Assembly: GCA_032718565.1 (NCBI GenBank)
Contig: JAVGVS010000008.1
Span: 5,080,327 to 5,144,326, forward strand
Origin: Distichodus sexfasciatus
Lineage: Eukaryota > Chordata > Actinopteri > Characiformes > Distichodontidae
Direction: 5' to 3'
Length of the DNA: 64,000 nucleotides
Position numbers and translations under genes: made by a program. The notes under the pieces were generated by a model. That model saw nothing but the letters and a program-made list of their open reading frames with translations. It searched no databases and was not told where the DNA came from. Positions 32,006 to 43,639 of the stretch are shown in pieces; position 1 is the stretch's first letter, and every line of letters begins with the position of its first letter.

Positions 32006-33460
32006 TCAGTGACATTGATTTTTTTTCTCTCATGACTAAGAGTAGCGACGTGTTGTGTGCGTGTTTTCCCAGAGGCTTGTTTTCGAACCGTTAGCTGTCA
32101 TCCCCAGCCGAGACCGAATTAAGAGCTAATGTGCGTGGTGCGCAGACCTGTTGCTGAACGCGGAAGCACGGTTCGGCTTGTGATTACGCCGTGTTTACGT
32201 GCAGTCTGCGTCGTTAGCCGCGTTTAACTCCCCGCGTTTTTCTTTTCTCCTTTTTTTTATTATTATCACGAGCGCCTTCCCCAGTCGCGCATTTGTTTTC
32301 CTGCGGAAGCTTTAACCGAGCTGTTTAAGTAGGGCGTCATTTCCCCAGGGGACGGGAAGGCAGGTCGCACCGCGCAGGTGTGGTAATTTAGAGTCACCCG
32401 CAACCCCGGACCCCCGCTGAGATTCAGCATAAACTCCAGGCTGCCGCAGTGTGCATGAATGCGCCGCCCATGTCTAAGAGAGAGAGAGTTTCTGTCACTC
32501 TTTCCGTCCTTATGGCAAAGTGCTGCACCAGGGATTAGCATTTATTAATCTCGCCTCCCCCCACCACTCCTCCCCTCCCAACTCCCCCCTCCCTTTATTT
32601 ATTTATTCATTCGTGGAAGAATTTTTTTTAAAAGGCCATGGTAATTAGTCTGCATCCAGGGGGAAACTGTAATTGCGTCCTCGGGGATGGAGGGATGGCG
32701 AAGGATGAAGGGAGTGAAAGACGAGGAAGGGAGACGAGTAGACAGCAAAGACGAACTAGACGGGCGATGGAGAAAATCTGCTGGATGATGGGAAAATGAA
32801 AGAGGGTCGAGGGAGTGTGTCAGCGAAAAGCAGCCAAAAGGAGAAAATGAGCGTTTAGAAGGATTATGTCATCATCGTGGTGTCAGCATTATTGTCATCC
32901 CGACCTTACGCGAGTACACAGAGAAACTGAAGAACACGCAAAGAGCTATGTAGAGGAAAACACACAGGGTGTATGATAATAAAAGTGTCATTGAAGAGTA
33001 AGACAGGATTATATGGAATAAAATCCTGGAAAAAGTGTTTTACATTTTACTCAAATAAGACAGCTTGGTCTAGGCAGTGTGTTGGGGAAACTACTTTTAA
33101 ATGTTCAAGCTACAGGCTACTTATGACTAAAGGCAGCTGTGCTACAGCCCAGTTACTGCTTTATTATAGTAGTTTGGTACAATGCAAACTATACAGTAAA
33201 AGTAGCTAACTTCACACAGCTATTTCACAATCACATCTTCACCAAGCTGGACTTCATCCTCCAATTCTCCAAACTCACAGTTGCCATGAGCATGTGCAAC
33301 ACGCCAAACTCCGCATTCATGCTTGCTCCAATTGGTTTGGTGAAAGCTGATTAACTGATGTTGGATGTTAACATGATTCCAAGCTCATATACCGAATACA
33401 AATGCATATTTTTTGAGTATGACACCAAAAAAAGCAATGAGAAGATGGGTTACAGGTTAT
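32006..33460. other. Unannotated, partly GC-rich stretch
   Basis: 32040-32560 is CpG-rich with no coding frame. 32575-32760 has AT and purine tracts. 33080-33215 holds CTACAGGCTACTTATGACTA and related words that may be an old dispersed repeat. A regulatory role for the GC-rich part is possible but untested. Confidence 0.35.
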
Positions 33461-33466
33461 TTGAAC

Positions 33467-33735
33467 ATTCATTCATTCATTAACAGAACCTCTTAATCTC
33501 CATTAGGGGCACGGGGGGACCGGAGCCTATCCCAGGAACTACGGGCGCAAGGTGGGGACCAACCCTGGGCAGGTGCCAACACACTGCTGGGCACACACAC
33601 TCACACCTTATGAGGCCAATTTTAAATTCGTCAGTTAACCTACTGTATATTACATGCTTTTTGGACTGTGGGAGGAAACCGGATCACCTGGAGAAAACCC
33701 ATGTGAACACAGAGAGAGCATGCAAACTCCAGTCA
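33467..33735 (-). repeat. V-SINE, head missing
   Basis: The (CATT)n tail at 33467-33481 is followed by GGGACCGGAGCCTATCCCAG, ACTACGGGCGCAAGGTGGGG and TTTTTGGACTGTGGGAGGAA. It stops at GAGCATGCAAACTCC, so about 80 bp of head are lost. A family A SINE follows 25 bp later. Confidence 0.82.
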
Positions 33736-33761
33736 GTTGAGTTTCTACACACACGGTTTTT

Positions 33762-34008
33762 AGGTACCGTAACGGTTAGGGCATTCACCCTGTGAGATCG
33801 CCAGTTCAAATCCCAGGACCGGTAAAGGTATCACTGAGCTACTCATGAGCAAAGTACCATCCCAAGCACTGCTCCCCTGGCGCTGCCCATGTCAGCTGCC
33901 CGCTACACCTTCACGGATTGGTTCAAATGCAGAGGTCACATTTTGTTGTGGTGCACTGTGTGCTATGCTGTGGTGTGTTCACAATGACAAATAATCACTC
34001 ACTTTCAC
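33762..34008 (+). repeat. tRNA-derived SINE, family A
   Basis: The plus-strand copy has an A-box-like ACCGTAACGGTTAGGGC, a B-box-like GCCAGTTCAAATCCC, the intact middle AGCACTGCTCCCCTGGCGC and the end CAATGACAAATAATCACTCA. It is among the least decayed copies. Confidence 0.85.
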
Positions 34009-34420
34009 TCTCTATAGTAGCATCTCTCATGCACATCCTTAGAAAGGAGGTGTTAAAATGGACTCAAATTCTTACACATTAATGGGTGAGTTTTGGGTTA
34101 ACGTTTCTTGTGTCAAAATTAACACATCCACTGTGTTTACAGTTTTGACACAGTGAAAGTGACAAGAAAGGTAACACGAAGATGTGTAAACATGTATAAT
34201 ATTAAGATGTGCTGTTCTTGGTTACACATATTGGGTTGAATGCTGTGAACAAATACACATGTTGTGTACATTTCAAAAGTACAAATAACTATGTGGTAAA
34301 GATCTGACTTTTTCCAACACAAATTTATTAAAACATTAACACAAAATGTGTAAACTAAAGTGCTACACATGATTTGTGTAATTTTTCTACACATTCGTTC
34401 TATGAGTGTAGTTAGCTACT
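34009..34420. repeat. Possible MITE rich in ACACAT words
   Basis: AACACATCC, GATGTGTAAACATG, TTACACATATTGG, ATACACATGTTGTG, AAAATGTGTAAAC and CTACACATGATTTGTG recur through 400 bp, ending CATTCGTTCTATGAGTGTAG. The pattern is like a fish DNA-transposon derivative with TGTGTTA-rich termini, but I cannot define both ends. Confidence 0.4.
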
Positions 34421-35209
34421 GCCCTGCATTGGCTCTGCTTTTACCTTTTAAACAGCTAAAGATGCTACATAAAGACTCGCTTTACATATGACCTCCATGA
34501 TTTTAGTTCAAATTCATTTTAATAGGCCATTATTCAGTGTGATTTCAACCCTCAAACAGCATCAAACCTCTGACCCTTTAAAACCAAGTGAAAATCATTC
34601 TTGGTTATGTTTCTTATTAAAGCAGGCTCATAGCAGACCCCCCCAAGGTACACAGCATTACCAATGAGACTAAAAATGAATTAAAGCACATGTGGCGCAG
34701 TAAATATGACGTATGTTTGCTGGTCTCTATTCATTATTGCTCCTCATTTAGTGGTGCTTTAAGATATATGAAAGCTTGTACCACACAGAGAACAACAGCA
34801 TCAATGATAAACCCCTCATTAATAAAACATCATACAAACCGCCATAACAAATGCACATGATGATTCATGATGAGGGTAAAATCATGCAGACCGTCAGATT
34901 AGGTTTATTTTAAGCTTCATCAGATGTAGATGGTTGTGGCCTAATGGTAGGAATTCATGTGTTATTTGTTCAGTTGTTTTTCAAATCAAAACCTGTTACA
35001 GCCTGTAAACACTTGTTTCCAAAAAACAGAATAATAAAAAATACAAGTAATCTTATGATTTCTCACTTTGCATTCAAATAAAAAAAGGACAAAATGGAAA
35101 ACACACTCATTTCATTTTTTATTTTTAAGTAATGCAAGTGGCATGATCTGAAAGTAACTGTTTATGTCCACACATAAACAGAGCTTTCAGTCACTGAAAC
35201 TGGCTATTT
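34421..35209. other. AT-rich unannotated stretch
   Basis: No gene, SINE or clear TIR was found. Confidence 0.35.
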
Positions 35210-35910
35210 TTGGAAACACCGGCCACGTCATTGACATCAGGTGTGCGACGTTTGCTTACGTTGAAGACTGACGATAGATACTGTCAGAGCACTTCGCACA
35301 TGCTAACGCAGCTGATTATTAAGTACATCGAAGAGCAAAGGAGAAGAAGTGCTCTGAGAAGAAGCCTTGCTTTTTTACAGCTTTCCACCCAACAACCGGG
35401 AACGATATCCCATCGATGTCGACCCCGCCTGTTCAGGAGCAGACCCAGACGTACCTCTGAATGGTGGAGAAATTTTGAGTGTGAAATTGTTCTGCCGGGG
35501 AGGCACGGTGGCGCGGTGGTTAGCGCTGATGCCTCACAATAAGATGGTCCTGGGTGCAATCCCCGGGTCAGGCGTAGGGCCTTTCTGTGTGGAGTTTGCA
35601 TGCTCTCCCCTTGTTCGTGTGGGTTTCTTCTGGGTGCTCCGGTTTCCTCCCACAGTCAAAAAGCATGCGCTGCAGGTTAGTTGGTGACTCTAAATTGGCC
35701 TATGAGTGTGTGACTGTGTGAGTGTGAGCGCCCTGCAGTGTGTCGGCACCTGCCCAGGGTTGGTCCCCGCCTTGTGCCTGTAGTTCCCTCACGACCCTGA
35801 TAGGGATTAAGCGGTTTGGATAATGAATGAAGTCGTCCTGCCTGAAGAATGGTGCGACAATTTTTGTATATTGCGAGCTTCTCTTCTATCCAGGAATCTG
35901 ATTGGCTAAC
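35210..35910 (+). pseudogene. PIF/Harbinger-like transposase N-terminal relic, split by V-SINE
   Basis: The plus-strand frame 35210-35496 ends SEWWRNFECEIVLP, and the reading resumes after the SINE (35843 on) as EEWCDNFCILRASLLS. Together W-W-x-x-F-E-x-x-(I/V)-x-P-E-E-W-x-x-N-F-R-x-S is the familiar N-terminal run of fish Harbinger (HARBI1-like) transposases. The DDE catalytic core is absent and the frame soon stops, so it is a short dead fragment. The identification rests on that one run. Confidence 0.5.
35497..35830 (+). repeat. V-SINE, full length, with target duplication
   Basis: The plus-strand copy runs from GGGGAGGCACGGTGGCGCGG (A box) through GGTCCTGGGTGCAATCCCCG (B box, one mismatch) to a tail ending TAATGAATGA. 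GTTCTGCC (35489-35496) and GTCCTGCC (35835-35842) flank it as a target duplication and restore the interrupted transposase reading when collapsed. Confidence 0.9.
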
Positions 35911-36133
35911 ATGGTTCTACGCAGCTCTTGATATCAGATATAAAAATATCTGTTTTAATAAATACCCACCTACGTATGTACGGGCCTAAGAATCCCAGAT
36001 GAAGAAGCTGGGATACCATGGCTGGGTTGGAGAACTACCGGAACATAGTCATAGACATAGCAGTGTTTGAGGCTCATGCTGAGATTTCCACTGCGCTGCA
36101 GAGCTTAGATGTTCCAACAAGCTGAGTATGATA

Positions 36134-36288
36134 CACAGATTGGTAGGATATTCCTCTGAGAACCAAGAGGTCTTAAGTTCCTGATTAAGACCCTTAACCT
36201 CAAATTGCACTAATGAGACTGTCCCTGTAATTAGGAAATGGACTTCCCCTTGGATTACAGCATCTGATAAATGACGTAAATGGAAATG
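36134..36288 (+). repeat. tRNA-derived SINE, family C
   Basis: The plus-strand copy has head GATTGGTAGGATATTCCTCT, a degenerate B-box region GAGGTCTTAAGTTCCTG, the middle AATGAGACTGTCCCTGTAAT and tail GCATCTGATAAATGACGTAA. It is the best view of the family C 3' end here. Confidence 0.72.
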
Positions 36289-38198
36289 GAGCCTTCAGAC
36301 CGGGATTAAACAGAATCTGATATGGTTCAAACATGGGACACTGATTGTTTAGAACAATCACAATGCTCCATAATTGTCTGTGAACATGGTTTAAATAATG
36401 GTGTTTTTTGCAAAATACTGTCATATTGGGGTTAAGCACTTAACCAAACAGATGCAATTCTGCTTTCAGATTACAAACCAGTGTAAAAAGAACACTTTTT
36501 TTTGAAAATGATGAATGGTGAAATCCTAGAGGGCCAGTTCACTTACAGATTTGTCAGCTCACACAAACACAGTTTAACCCATGAATAATCGGTTACAACC
36601 CTGGCGAGCTGCCGCTAATTAGGTGATGAGTGAATCCAGAGTGCTGGGAGGGGAGAAAACCATGTGCTGACTTGAGAAGGGAAATAGTGTAAAATGTCAA
36701 ATCCAGAATGGAACTGCACAGTCAAAAGGCTACGTTGAGGTCGAGGTTGAGGTTGAACTTCAGAAAATGTGATGATTCTAATTTTTTAATACAAATTTGA
36801 CCTTCAACTTAAGAAAAGTAACAAGCATGTAATTATTAAGTGCAGTTTTGTCAAACTCAAGCAAGCAGGATCATTGTTGTGTATCGCGCTGGCACCAAGG
36901 TGGAAGCCCGAGGATGATGGTTATGACCTGCACTTGTGTTGGTAATGATCTGGACCAGCGGTGAATGGTGACAGACATATCATGTGGAAAGCAAAGATAG
37001 GAAGAGAGAGGAAATGTGGGAGTTTTATAAATGAGACTCCAGGAGAGGAAGAACACGGGCAGTTCAAGTGGAGGGAGAGAAGGGCAGATGAAGGTGAACG
37101 TTAAAGTTCTAAAAGAAAGAGAGACACAAGCGGTGGTGCATTAGTGGAGTTTTTCCTGCTCTGTTTTTCCCTCCGAGTTGGGGAAAGAGGGTCACTCTGG
37201 TGGTGACAGGCTAAGAGATTTGTCATGTAAGCAGAGTCCGTCGCCTGGTGCATTGCTAGTACTGTGTTTACACAGAGCAATTCAGACATCACTGTCAGGC
37301 AGTCTCTGTCCACACACATACACACACAGTAAAGCAGACATAGACGGGGCGCGAGCGAACCGAAGGTAGCGGGGGATGAGCAGAAGCTAACGCGGAACAA
37401 CAAAATAGATGAAAAACGGCTGAGAAAGGAAGGCAAAGGTGAGATGTAATAGGGGAGTGAATCGTGGGGGGAAAAAAAAATTATCAAGAGAATTACAGAT
37501 AGAGGAGGAGAGAAATGAATTTGAAGAGGGCACGAGAAAAGGTGAGAAGTGATGAGAAATATTCCACCTCCAGGGAGCTTCTGACCTTCAGTCAATCACT
37601 GAATTAATCACAATTGTTTCCTCATGACTACCATTTCCTCTCTCTCTCTCATTCTCTCTTTCTGCCCGTTCCTTGCTAGGTAATCGCTCTATCTGTCTTT
37701 TAGTGTGTTAAATTCTCAGCCCTCTGTCTATCTCGCTATCTCCAGCGCTCTGAAACTCTTCTTGTCCTATCGGTGGTGTTCTCTCCTGACCTGCCTCAAC
37801 TCGCTGCTCACTTTATGTCGTTGTCCCTGTCTGTTTGCCAGTCTCTTTCACTCGATACTGAGATTTAGTCTAGAAGTTTGAGACGCCAGTTGAAGTTTAG
37901 CTTTGCAGCACACTTGAGTATAACGTGAAACAGCTGCTACCTGCTGGACTAGAGTGCATGCTAACAAACACAGCATGTGTGTTTATATCGTGAAAAATAT
38001 CATTTATGCATCACGATTCCTCGTGGTTAAAGGTCAAGATGCAGAGAGTGTGACGTAATGTATCCCGAAGCAAAACTTAGGGAACGTTGTGCTGGGAAAT
38101 GAGAGAATCGTTAAGAAGAATCAGTAACCTTGGAATTGATCACTTGGAACCGTTTTCAATTCCCTCCCCCAATTCTTACCTTTCTCTTCAAAAAAGTA
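36289..38198. other. Unannotated stretch
   Basis: No gene is supported. 37090-37570 is purine-rich and creates an artefactual 164-aa minus frame. A (CT)n-like block lies at 37636-37665. The rest is without recognisable repeats. Confidence 0.4.
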
Positions 38199-38200
38199 TA

Positions 38201-38361
38201 CAGGTAGTCTCCGACTTCCAGTGCCCCAACGTACCATAACGCATATGCTGCTACGTTTGCCTGACGTGTGAAAAATATTTGTAACTATTTTGTCATATTG
38301 CTATTGTTGTCGTAAGATCGAAAACTCATAAATCGAAACATTGTAACTCAGAGACCATCTG
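38201..38361. mobile_element. TA-flanked MITE (pogo/Tc1-mariner type)
   Basis: CAGGTAGTCTCCGACTT at the left matches the inverse of the right end, CAGATGGTCTCTGAGTT. TA dinucleotides flank both ends (38199-38200 and 38362-38363). The interior includes AAGATCGAAAACTCATAAAT. The terminus resembles the Tigger-like elements of vertebrates. It is only 161 bp and non-coding. Confidence 0.8.
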
Positions 38362-38363
38362 TA

Positions 38364-39127
38364 CATATACATTTAGCAGTATTTTATGTATTAAACACTT
38401 CATTTTATGAGATATTAAGCTTGTTATTGGTTTAATGCTCTTGTTTCTAAATTACGTGAGTCTGAATAAAACTAGTATTTTTTACAGAATTAATTTTTAT
38501 TATTTTTTAATATTTATTATTTTCAAATTAGCAATTTAACATTAAAATAGATCCCATGTTGAAGCAATGTAAGGCCAGGTTTTACTGTAATAATATTTAC
38601 ATATTGCTGGGGTCTAAGCCATAAACGAGCAGATCCAGGGCCACAGTGGCAAAGAAAAAACGCTGTAGTAAATAAAAAGAAACCTTGAGAGGAAACAAGA
38701 TTCAGAAAGAGCTTCATGCTCCTCTGGGCCATGCAGGATTGAGCTCATGCATTTAAAGTGTGCATATAAGTGTGTGCCCGTGTGTATAACCAAAGATTTA
38801 GTCTTTAGTTTGGGCAGGATTGTTTACCAAATGACTTGAATTCCTCTATTTGGAAATCATGAATCATTCTAGAATTATTGGAGCAATTTCGTCAGGGAGA
38901 GCATCTGCATAGAAAACAGGCTGAAAAGCTTTATTTACTCTTATGTTGAGGGCCTTTTGATGTATGAGTTCATTTCTTGAACTTTATCCAAGAACCCCTG
39001 AAGTGGAGTAAATTTTATTAAACAGGCCTCTCCTGCCTAACTTTACACTAGTCTTGGAAAATGAGGGCTCAGAGAAGTTTGATTTTGGATGAAGCGACAA
39101 AAAGGTTGTGGCATGTTTTTAAGTGTT
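38364..39127. other. AT-rich unannotated stretch
   Basis: There is no gene or recognisable element. Confidence 0.35.
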
Positions 39128-39128
39128 G

Positions 39129-39443
39129 CACATTCATTCATTATTTAAACCGCTTAATCTCAACTGGGGTCATGGGGGGACCAGAGCCTATCCTGAGAAC
39201 TTTCAGGCGCAAGGTGGCGAACAACACTGAGCAGGCGCTAACACACCACAGGGCACACACACACACCTTACGGGGCCAATTTATAGTCGGCAATGAACCT
39301 ATAATGCATGCCTTTGGACTGTGCGAGAAAACCGGAGCGCCTGGAGGAAACCCACACAAACATGGGGAGAGCATACACCCTCCACACAGAAAGAACCTAC
39401 GGCCGTCCCCTGGGTTCGAACCCACGACCTTCTCGCTGTGAGG
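39129..39443 (-). repeat. V-SINE
   Basis: The tail (CATTCATTCATT) at 39130 is followed by GGGGGGACCAGAGCCTATCC, CCTTTGGACTGTGCGAGAAA, CATGGGGAGAGCATACACC and a head with a B-box (GGGTTCGAACCCACGACC). It ends at CTCGCTGTGAGGC. The extreme 5' head is missing. Confidence 0.85.
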
Positions 39444-39783
39444 CACATATGAGGCTGATATCACAGTAACGATGCTGAAGCGATATGTTGTGCAGTCCTA
39501 AATAAGTTGTGAAAATTCTGGGCCTGTTGTACGGAGGTGGAAATTTTTTATAAACACATTTTTTATTTGTTTTTTTTATTGTGTTTACACAACATTCAGT
39601 AAAAAAAAATCTTGATACACACTAGAACACAAATTGACTCCAAACTCGAATGTTTACCACTTGTCTGCGTCATGTCTAGCGACTAGCGTGGATCACGATA
39701 CAACAGCCTTCTTCGTGGTTACCATAGTCACTTGTGCTATGTAAGGAATTTAAGGTATTTAAGGCATGCACATGCACAACACG

Positions 39784-39984
39784 TCAGTTGGTGGCGTAAT
39801 GGTAGGGTATTCGCCCCAGGATCAGAAGGTTCGAATCCAGAACCGGTAACGTTACCACTGAGGTACTCACGAGCAAGGTACTGCTGCCCACTGCTCCTTC
39901 ACAGATGGATCAAATACAGAGGTCAAATTTCGTTGTGGTGCACTGTGTGCTGTGTTTACAATGACAAATAATCACTCACTTTCA
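39784..39984 (+). repeat. tRNA-derived SINE, family A
   Basis: The plus-strand copy starts GTCAGTTGGTGGCGTAATGG, has a shortened B-box region (AGAAGGTTCGAATCCAG), a deletion in the middle and an intact end AATGACAAATAATCACTCAC. Confidence 0.85.
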
Positions 39985-40296
39985 CATCATCGTTTTAAGA
40001 AAACTGTTTTACTCGTTTACACGTCACGTATCCAGCATTTTGAAAAATCTTCACTTTGGAGGGTGTTTTGGTAAATATGTGTTTGAGATGGCTAAAACTC
40101 ACTAAAACTTTACGTGTAAACGAAAGGCCCAAACGTACAGAAAAATATGCCTTTATAAAAATATCTGCATATGTGTAAACAGGCCCTAAGGTTCAGGAGG
40201 GTGATCTTGAAGGCCGGTAGTTTTGGAAGAGAATTCAGTTTGGTTTTGTAAGGCCCAGGTCTAAGTCCCAGCACTCATAAGCAGTCTACTTACCTA

Positions 40297-40981
40297 TCCA
40301 TCCATCCATCCTCTACCGCTGTTCCGGGTCGGGTCGCGGGGGCAGCAACCTAAGCAGGGAAACCCAGACTTCCCTCTCACCCGCCACTTCGTCCAGCTCT
40401 TCTGGGGGAATCCCGAGGCGTTCCCAGGCCAGCCGAGAGATATAATCTCTCCAGCGTGTCCTGGGTCTTCCCTGGGGCCTCTTCCCAATGGGACATGCCC
40501 GGAAAACCTCACCAGGGAGGCGTCCAGGAGGCATCCTAACCAGATGCCCGAGCCACCTCATCTGGCTCCTCTCGATGCGGAGGAGCAGCGGCTCTACTCC
40601 GAGTCCCCCCCGAATGACTGAGCTTCTCACCCTATCTCTAAGGGAGAGCCCAGCCACCCTGCGGAGGAAACTCATTTCGGCCGCTTGTATTCGCGATCTC
40701 GTTCTTTCGGTCACTACCCACAACTCATGACCATAGGTGAGAGTAGGAACGTAGATCGACTGGTAAATCGAGAGCTTTGCCTTTTGGCTCAGCTACTTCT
40801 TCACCATGACAGGCCGGTGCAGCGCCCGCATCACTGCTGACGCCGCACCGATCCGCCTGTCGATCTCCCGCTCCATCTGACCCTCACTCGTGAACAAGAC
40901 CCTGAGATACTTAAACTCCTCCACTTGGGGAAGGACCCCCTCCCCGACCCGGAGAGAGCACTCCACCCTTTTCTGGCTGAG
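40297..40981 (-). mobile_element. Rex3/RTE-like LINE, 5'-truncated 3' end
   Basis: The minus-strand frame 40723-40313 (136 aa) reads RSRIQAAEMSFLRRVAGLSL, then RIERSQMRWLGHLVRMPPGR, GRPRTRWRDYISRLAWERLG and a terminal LLPPRPDPEQR. Upstream (40985-40730) EFKYLRVLF and YVPTLTYGHELWVV continue it, broken by one stop. This is the post-RT region of a fish non-LTR element. The (GGAT)n tail at 40297-40311 supports Rex3-type RTE. GTCTACTTACCTA at 40284-40296 and 40982-40994 is a 13-bp target duplication. Confidence 0.85.
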
Positions 40982-41581
40982 GTCTACTTACCTACTTCCC
41001 TTGAAAGGTTGGGCGCAAGGTTTTTATTATATGTATTTACTTTTCCATATCTCAGGCCATGGGCGGGCATAATAGCACTATGTGAAAATGAACAGTTTGT
41101 TAAGAATGAAGCTACCACTCGAAGGTTAATGAAATTTGGAATAACATCTTTCATTGTGAAATTTCCAGCCATTCTATTCTGTCTGTACCATTTTTAGTAA
41201 ATAACATTTCTTTTTGTTATCGAACCATAAAAGCATGCGCTGGGCCTCTGCAGTAGGGAGACGATATCTGTCTCCTCTCACCATCCTTTCTTCTGAAACC
41301 ACAAGCCTGCTCTGAAGTGGGCATTATATTGATTTCTGTAGTACATTATTCCGTAAGGACATCAGTATTGTGCTGCTGAGAAGGACAGACTCCGCCGTGA
41401 AAAGGCTTGACATTTATTTCATGTTTTCTTCAAAATGCAGCCGCCTCCTGCTCAATGAATAGCTGCCTCTCTCTCTTCTACAAGCTTATATGCATGAATC
41501 TCTCTCCCTCTCTCTCTCTCCATCTCCTCAGCCCTCACGCCCTTGCTTCCCATCACTGTCCGTTTCATAAAGATCTCCCTG

Positions 41582-41630
<49 letters not shown>

Positions 41631-42039
41631 GTCTTTCCCTCTCTTTTCCTTCCTGTGACCCTCATCTCCATGTCCCTCGCCCCTCCGGTTCCCCCAGCCC
41701 TCCCCTCCTTTCTTTTTCTTTCTCTCCCTCATATACCCGCTCATGCACACAATCTTTCCCACTCAATCTTTTCTTCCTATTTTTGCTTATCAAAATGTCA
41801 AACAAGAGCTATGGCAAGAGAAATCGCTGTTGCAGTACTTACACACATAGTGACCCTCGAAAGTGTGCACACACACACACCGAAGCATAATAAGGCATTT
41901 GTTCATTCTTTTCTCACATTAAAACCAAAAACCTAAAACTGCTTTGCACTCGATTGAAGAGCACTCTCATATTCCATTTTGGTTTTCTGTTGGTGCCGTG
42001 ACCCAAAAGTAAATTGATTGGGGCTTTTGAGTTGTCCCT
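40982..42039. other. Unannotated stretch with (CT)n
   Basis: Pyrimidine-rich 41460-41780 includes pure (CT)n at about 41586-41622. The SLSLSL frames are artefacts. A short (CA)n lies at 41868-41880. Confidence 0.7.
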
Positions 42040-42240
42040 CTGGTCCCTCTGGTTGGAAGGTCACTCATTCAGAGCGGTAAAGGTACCACTGAGGTACTCA
42101 TCAGCAAGGTAACAGCCCCAAGCATTGTGTGCTGCCAAAAAGCTGCCCAGTGGTTCTTGACGGATGGGTCAAACGCAGGGGTCACATTTAGTTGTGGTGC
42201 ATTGTGTGATGTGTTCACAATGACAAGTAATTACTCATTT
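42040..42240 (+). repeat. tRNA-derived SINE, family A, head degraded
   Basis: The plus-strand copy retains GGTAAAGGTACCACTGAGGT, GGGTCAAACGCAGGGGTCAC and the end CAATGACAAGTAATTACTCA. The tRNA-like head is largely lost. Confidence 0.75.
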
Positions 42241-42815
42241 AAATGTATGTATATATTTTATTCTTCTTGATTTTTGTTTTTGGTTTTGAGAAAAACAAAA
42301 GATACACTGGCCCCACAAACATGGCAAGTTGTTAAGCTACTTTGCCTCTGCTGCTCAGTGGGGATTTGGGCTTCACACTCATTCTGACTCTCCGTCTTCT
42401 CCCATGTGACGAGCCCCTGGTCAGCTACCAGCTCCTCCTCACATGGAAGCGCCGGCCCATTGAACAAACACTCCTGCACACACTTTTACACACATACACA
42501 CTCACTCGCTGAAGGAAGCCATTTGTGTTATACATGCGTCCCACGTTTAAGGGAAAAGGAGCTTAATTGTAATCCTGGTCTTAAAAAACACTCTGTATTT
42601 CATTAGCCAGCTAAACGCCCCAAAATATTCCAGAACACTGGAAGTTTGTATCTAATTTCACAGCTCCTTGATAATATTCTCTTAAGCTGGGTAAAAAGTG
42701 TGTGTTTCTGTGTCTTTATGTGTATACCGAGTTTATCCAGGCTGAGAAACACACAGTGGGGGACGAGAAACATGGACTACATGAGGTCAAATTCTTTTTC
42801 AAAATAGTTCAAAAA

Positions 42816-42930
42816 ATTTCATTCATTCATTTATTCTCCGAACCACTTAATCCTAACCGGAGCCCATCCTGTGAATTTACGAGCGCAAGGCAAGGACCAA
42901 CCCTGGGTAGGCGCCAACACACCGCAGAGA
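42816..42930 (-). repeat. V-SINE tail fragment
   Basis: ATTCATTCATTTATTCTCCG at the tail is followed by CGGAGCCCATCCTG, ACGAGCGCAAGGCAAGG and GGCGCCAACACACCGCAGAG. It stops before the core. Confidence 0.75.
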
Positions 42931-43036
42931 TAAAAAATGAAATGTTGTATTTTAAAATCTAAGCAAAAAATAAAATCATATTATATACAGGTGCATACGT
43001 ATAATAAGGATGTGAAGTATTTATGACTTTTAAACC

Positions 43037-43091
43037 CCTTGGGTATTATAAAACAAGCGTGTGTGTATGTGTGTGTGCGTGTGTGTGTGTC
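43037..43091. repeat. TG-rich microsatellite
   Basis: (TG)n with GC/TA interruptions directly precedes the GTCCCC repeat, the same arrangement as at 23 kb. Confidence 0.85.
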
Positions 43092-43095
43092 CATG

Positions 43096-43354
43096 TATTT
43101 ACTGCATTGTGGGGACCTTTTTGTCCCCTAAAATCACTTTTTTTGGGCTTTGTGGGGACATTTGAGAGGTCCCCATGAGGAAAAATGACTTTATAGAAAA
43201 TGTGCTTGTTTTATTTGAGAAACTAAAAGAGGTAAAAGATGTGCTTTTGGTTACTGAGGTTAAGGTTAGGGTTAGGATTAGGTGTAAAATTATATACATC
43301 TAGTCATTATGGGAGTCTATGGAAGGACCTCACAAAGATAGTAATACAAGACTG
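43096..43354 (-). repeat. GTCCCC repeat, well preserved
   Basis: It is nearly identical to 23435-23697: CATTGTGGGGACCTTTTTGT, GAGGTCCCCATGAGGAA, GGTTAAGGTTAGGGTTAGGA and CTAGTCATTATGGGAGTCTA. It is flanked by TG-rich tracts on both sides. The high identity between copies 20 kb apart suggests recent spread or gene conversion. Confidence 0.85.
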
Positions 43355-43358
43355 TGCT

Positions 43359-43497
43359 TGCGAGTGTGTGTGTGTTTGTGTGTTTGAGAGTGCTTGTGTT
43401 TGAGTGTGTGTGTGTGTGTGTGAGAGTGCGTGTGTGCGCGCGCGTGTGTGTGTTCGCGTGTGCGTGTGTGTGCGTGTATGTGTGTGTGTGTGTGCGC

Positions 43498-43528
<31 letters not shown>

Positions 43529-43529
43529 G
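43359..43529. repeat. (TG)n tract with CG steps
   Basis: This is about 170 bp of alternating purine-pyrimidine, including GTGCGCGCGCGTGTGTGTG near 43436-43452 and pure (TG)n at 43505-43529. Such sequence can adopt left-handed Z-DNA. The VCVCVRV frames are artefacts. Confidence 0.92.
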
Positions 43530-43639
43530 AACAGGAATGCAAATGACGGAAGTATTGACTTTTTTCTCCTGCGCAGGAGAGGTTAGTCATTTTGTAGCAG
43601 CTGTGTTTGGTGTTGGAGAGGAAACAAGATGAACCTTTC

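Noticed and set aside
39061..39464. Opposing 126- and 107-aa frames
   Set aside because: Both are translations of a V-SINE copy.
43330..43632. Cysteine/valine-rich frames (VCVCVRVRVC)
   Set aside because: They are translations of (TG)n with CG steps.
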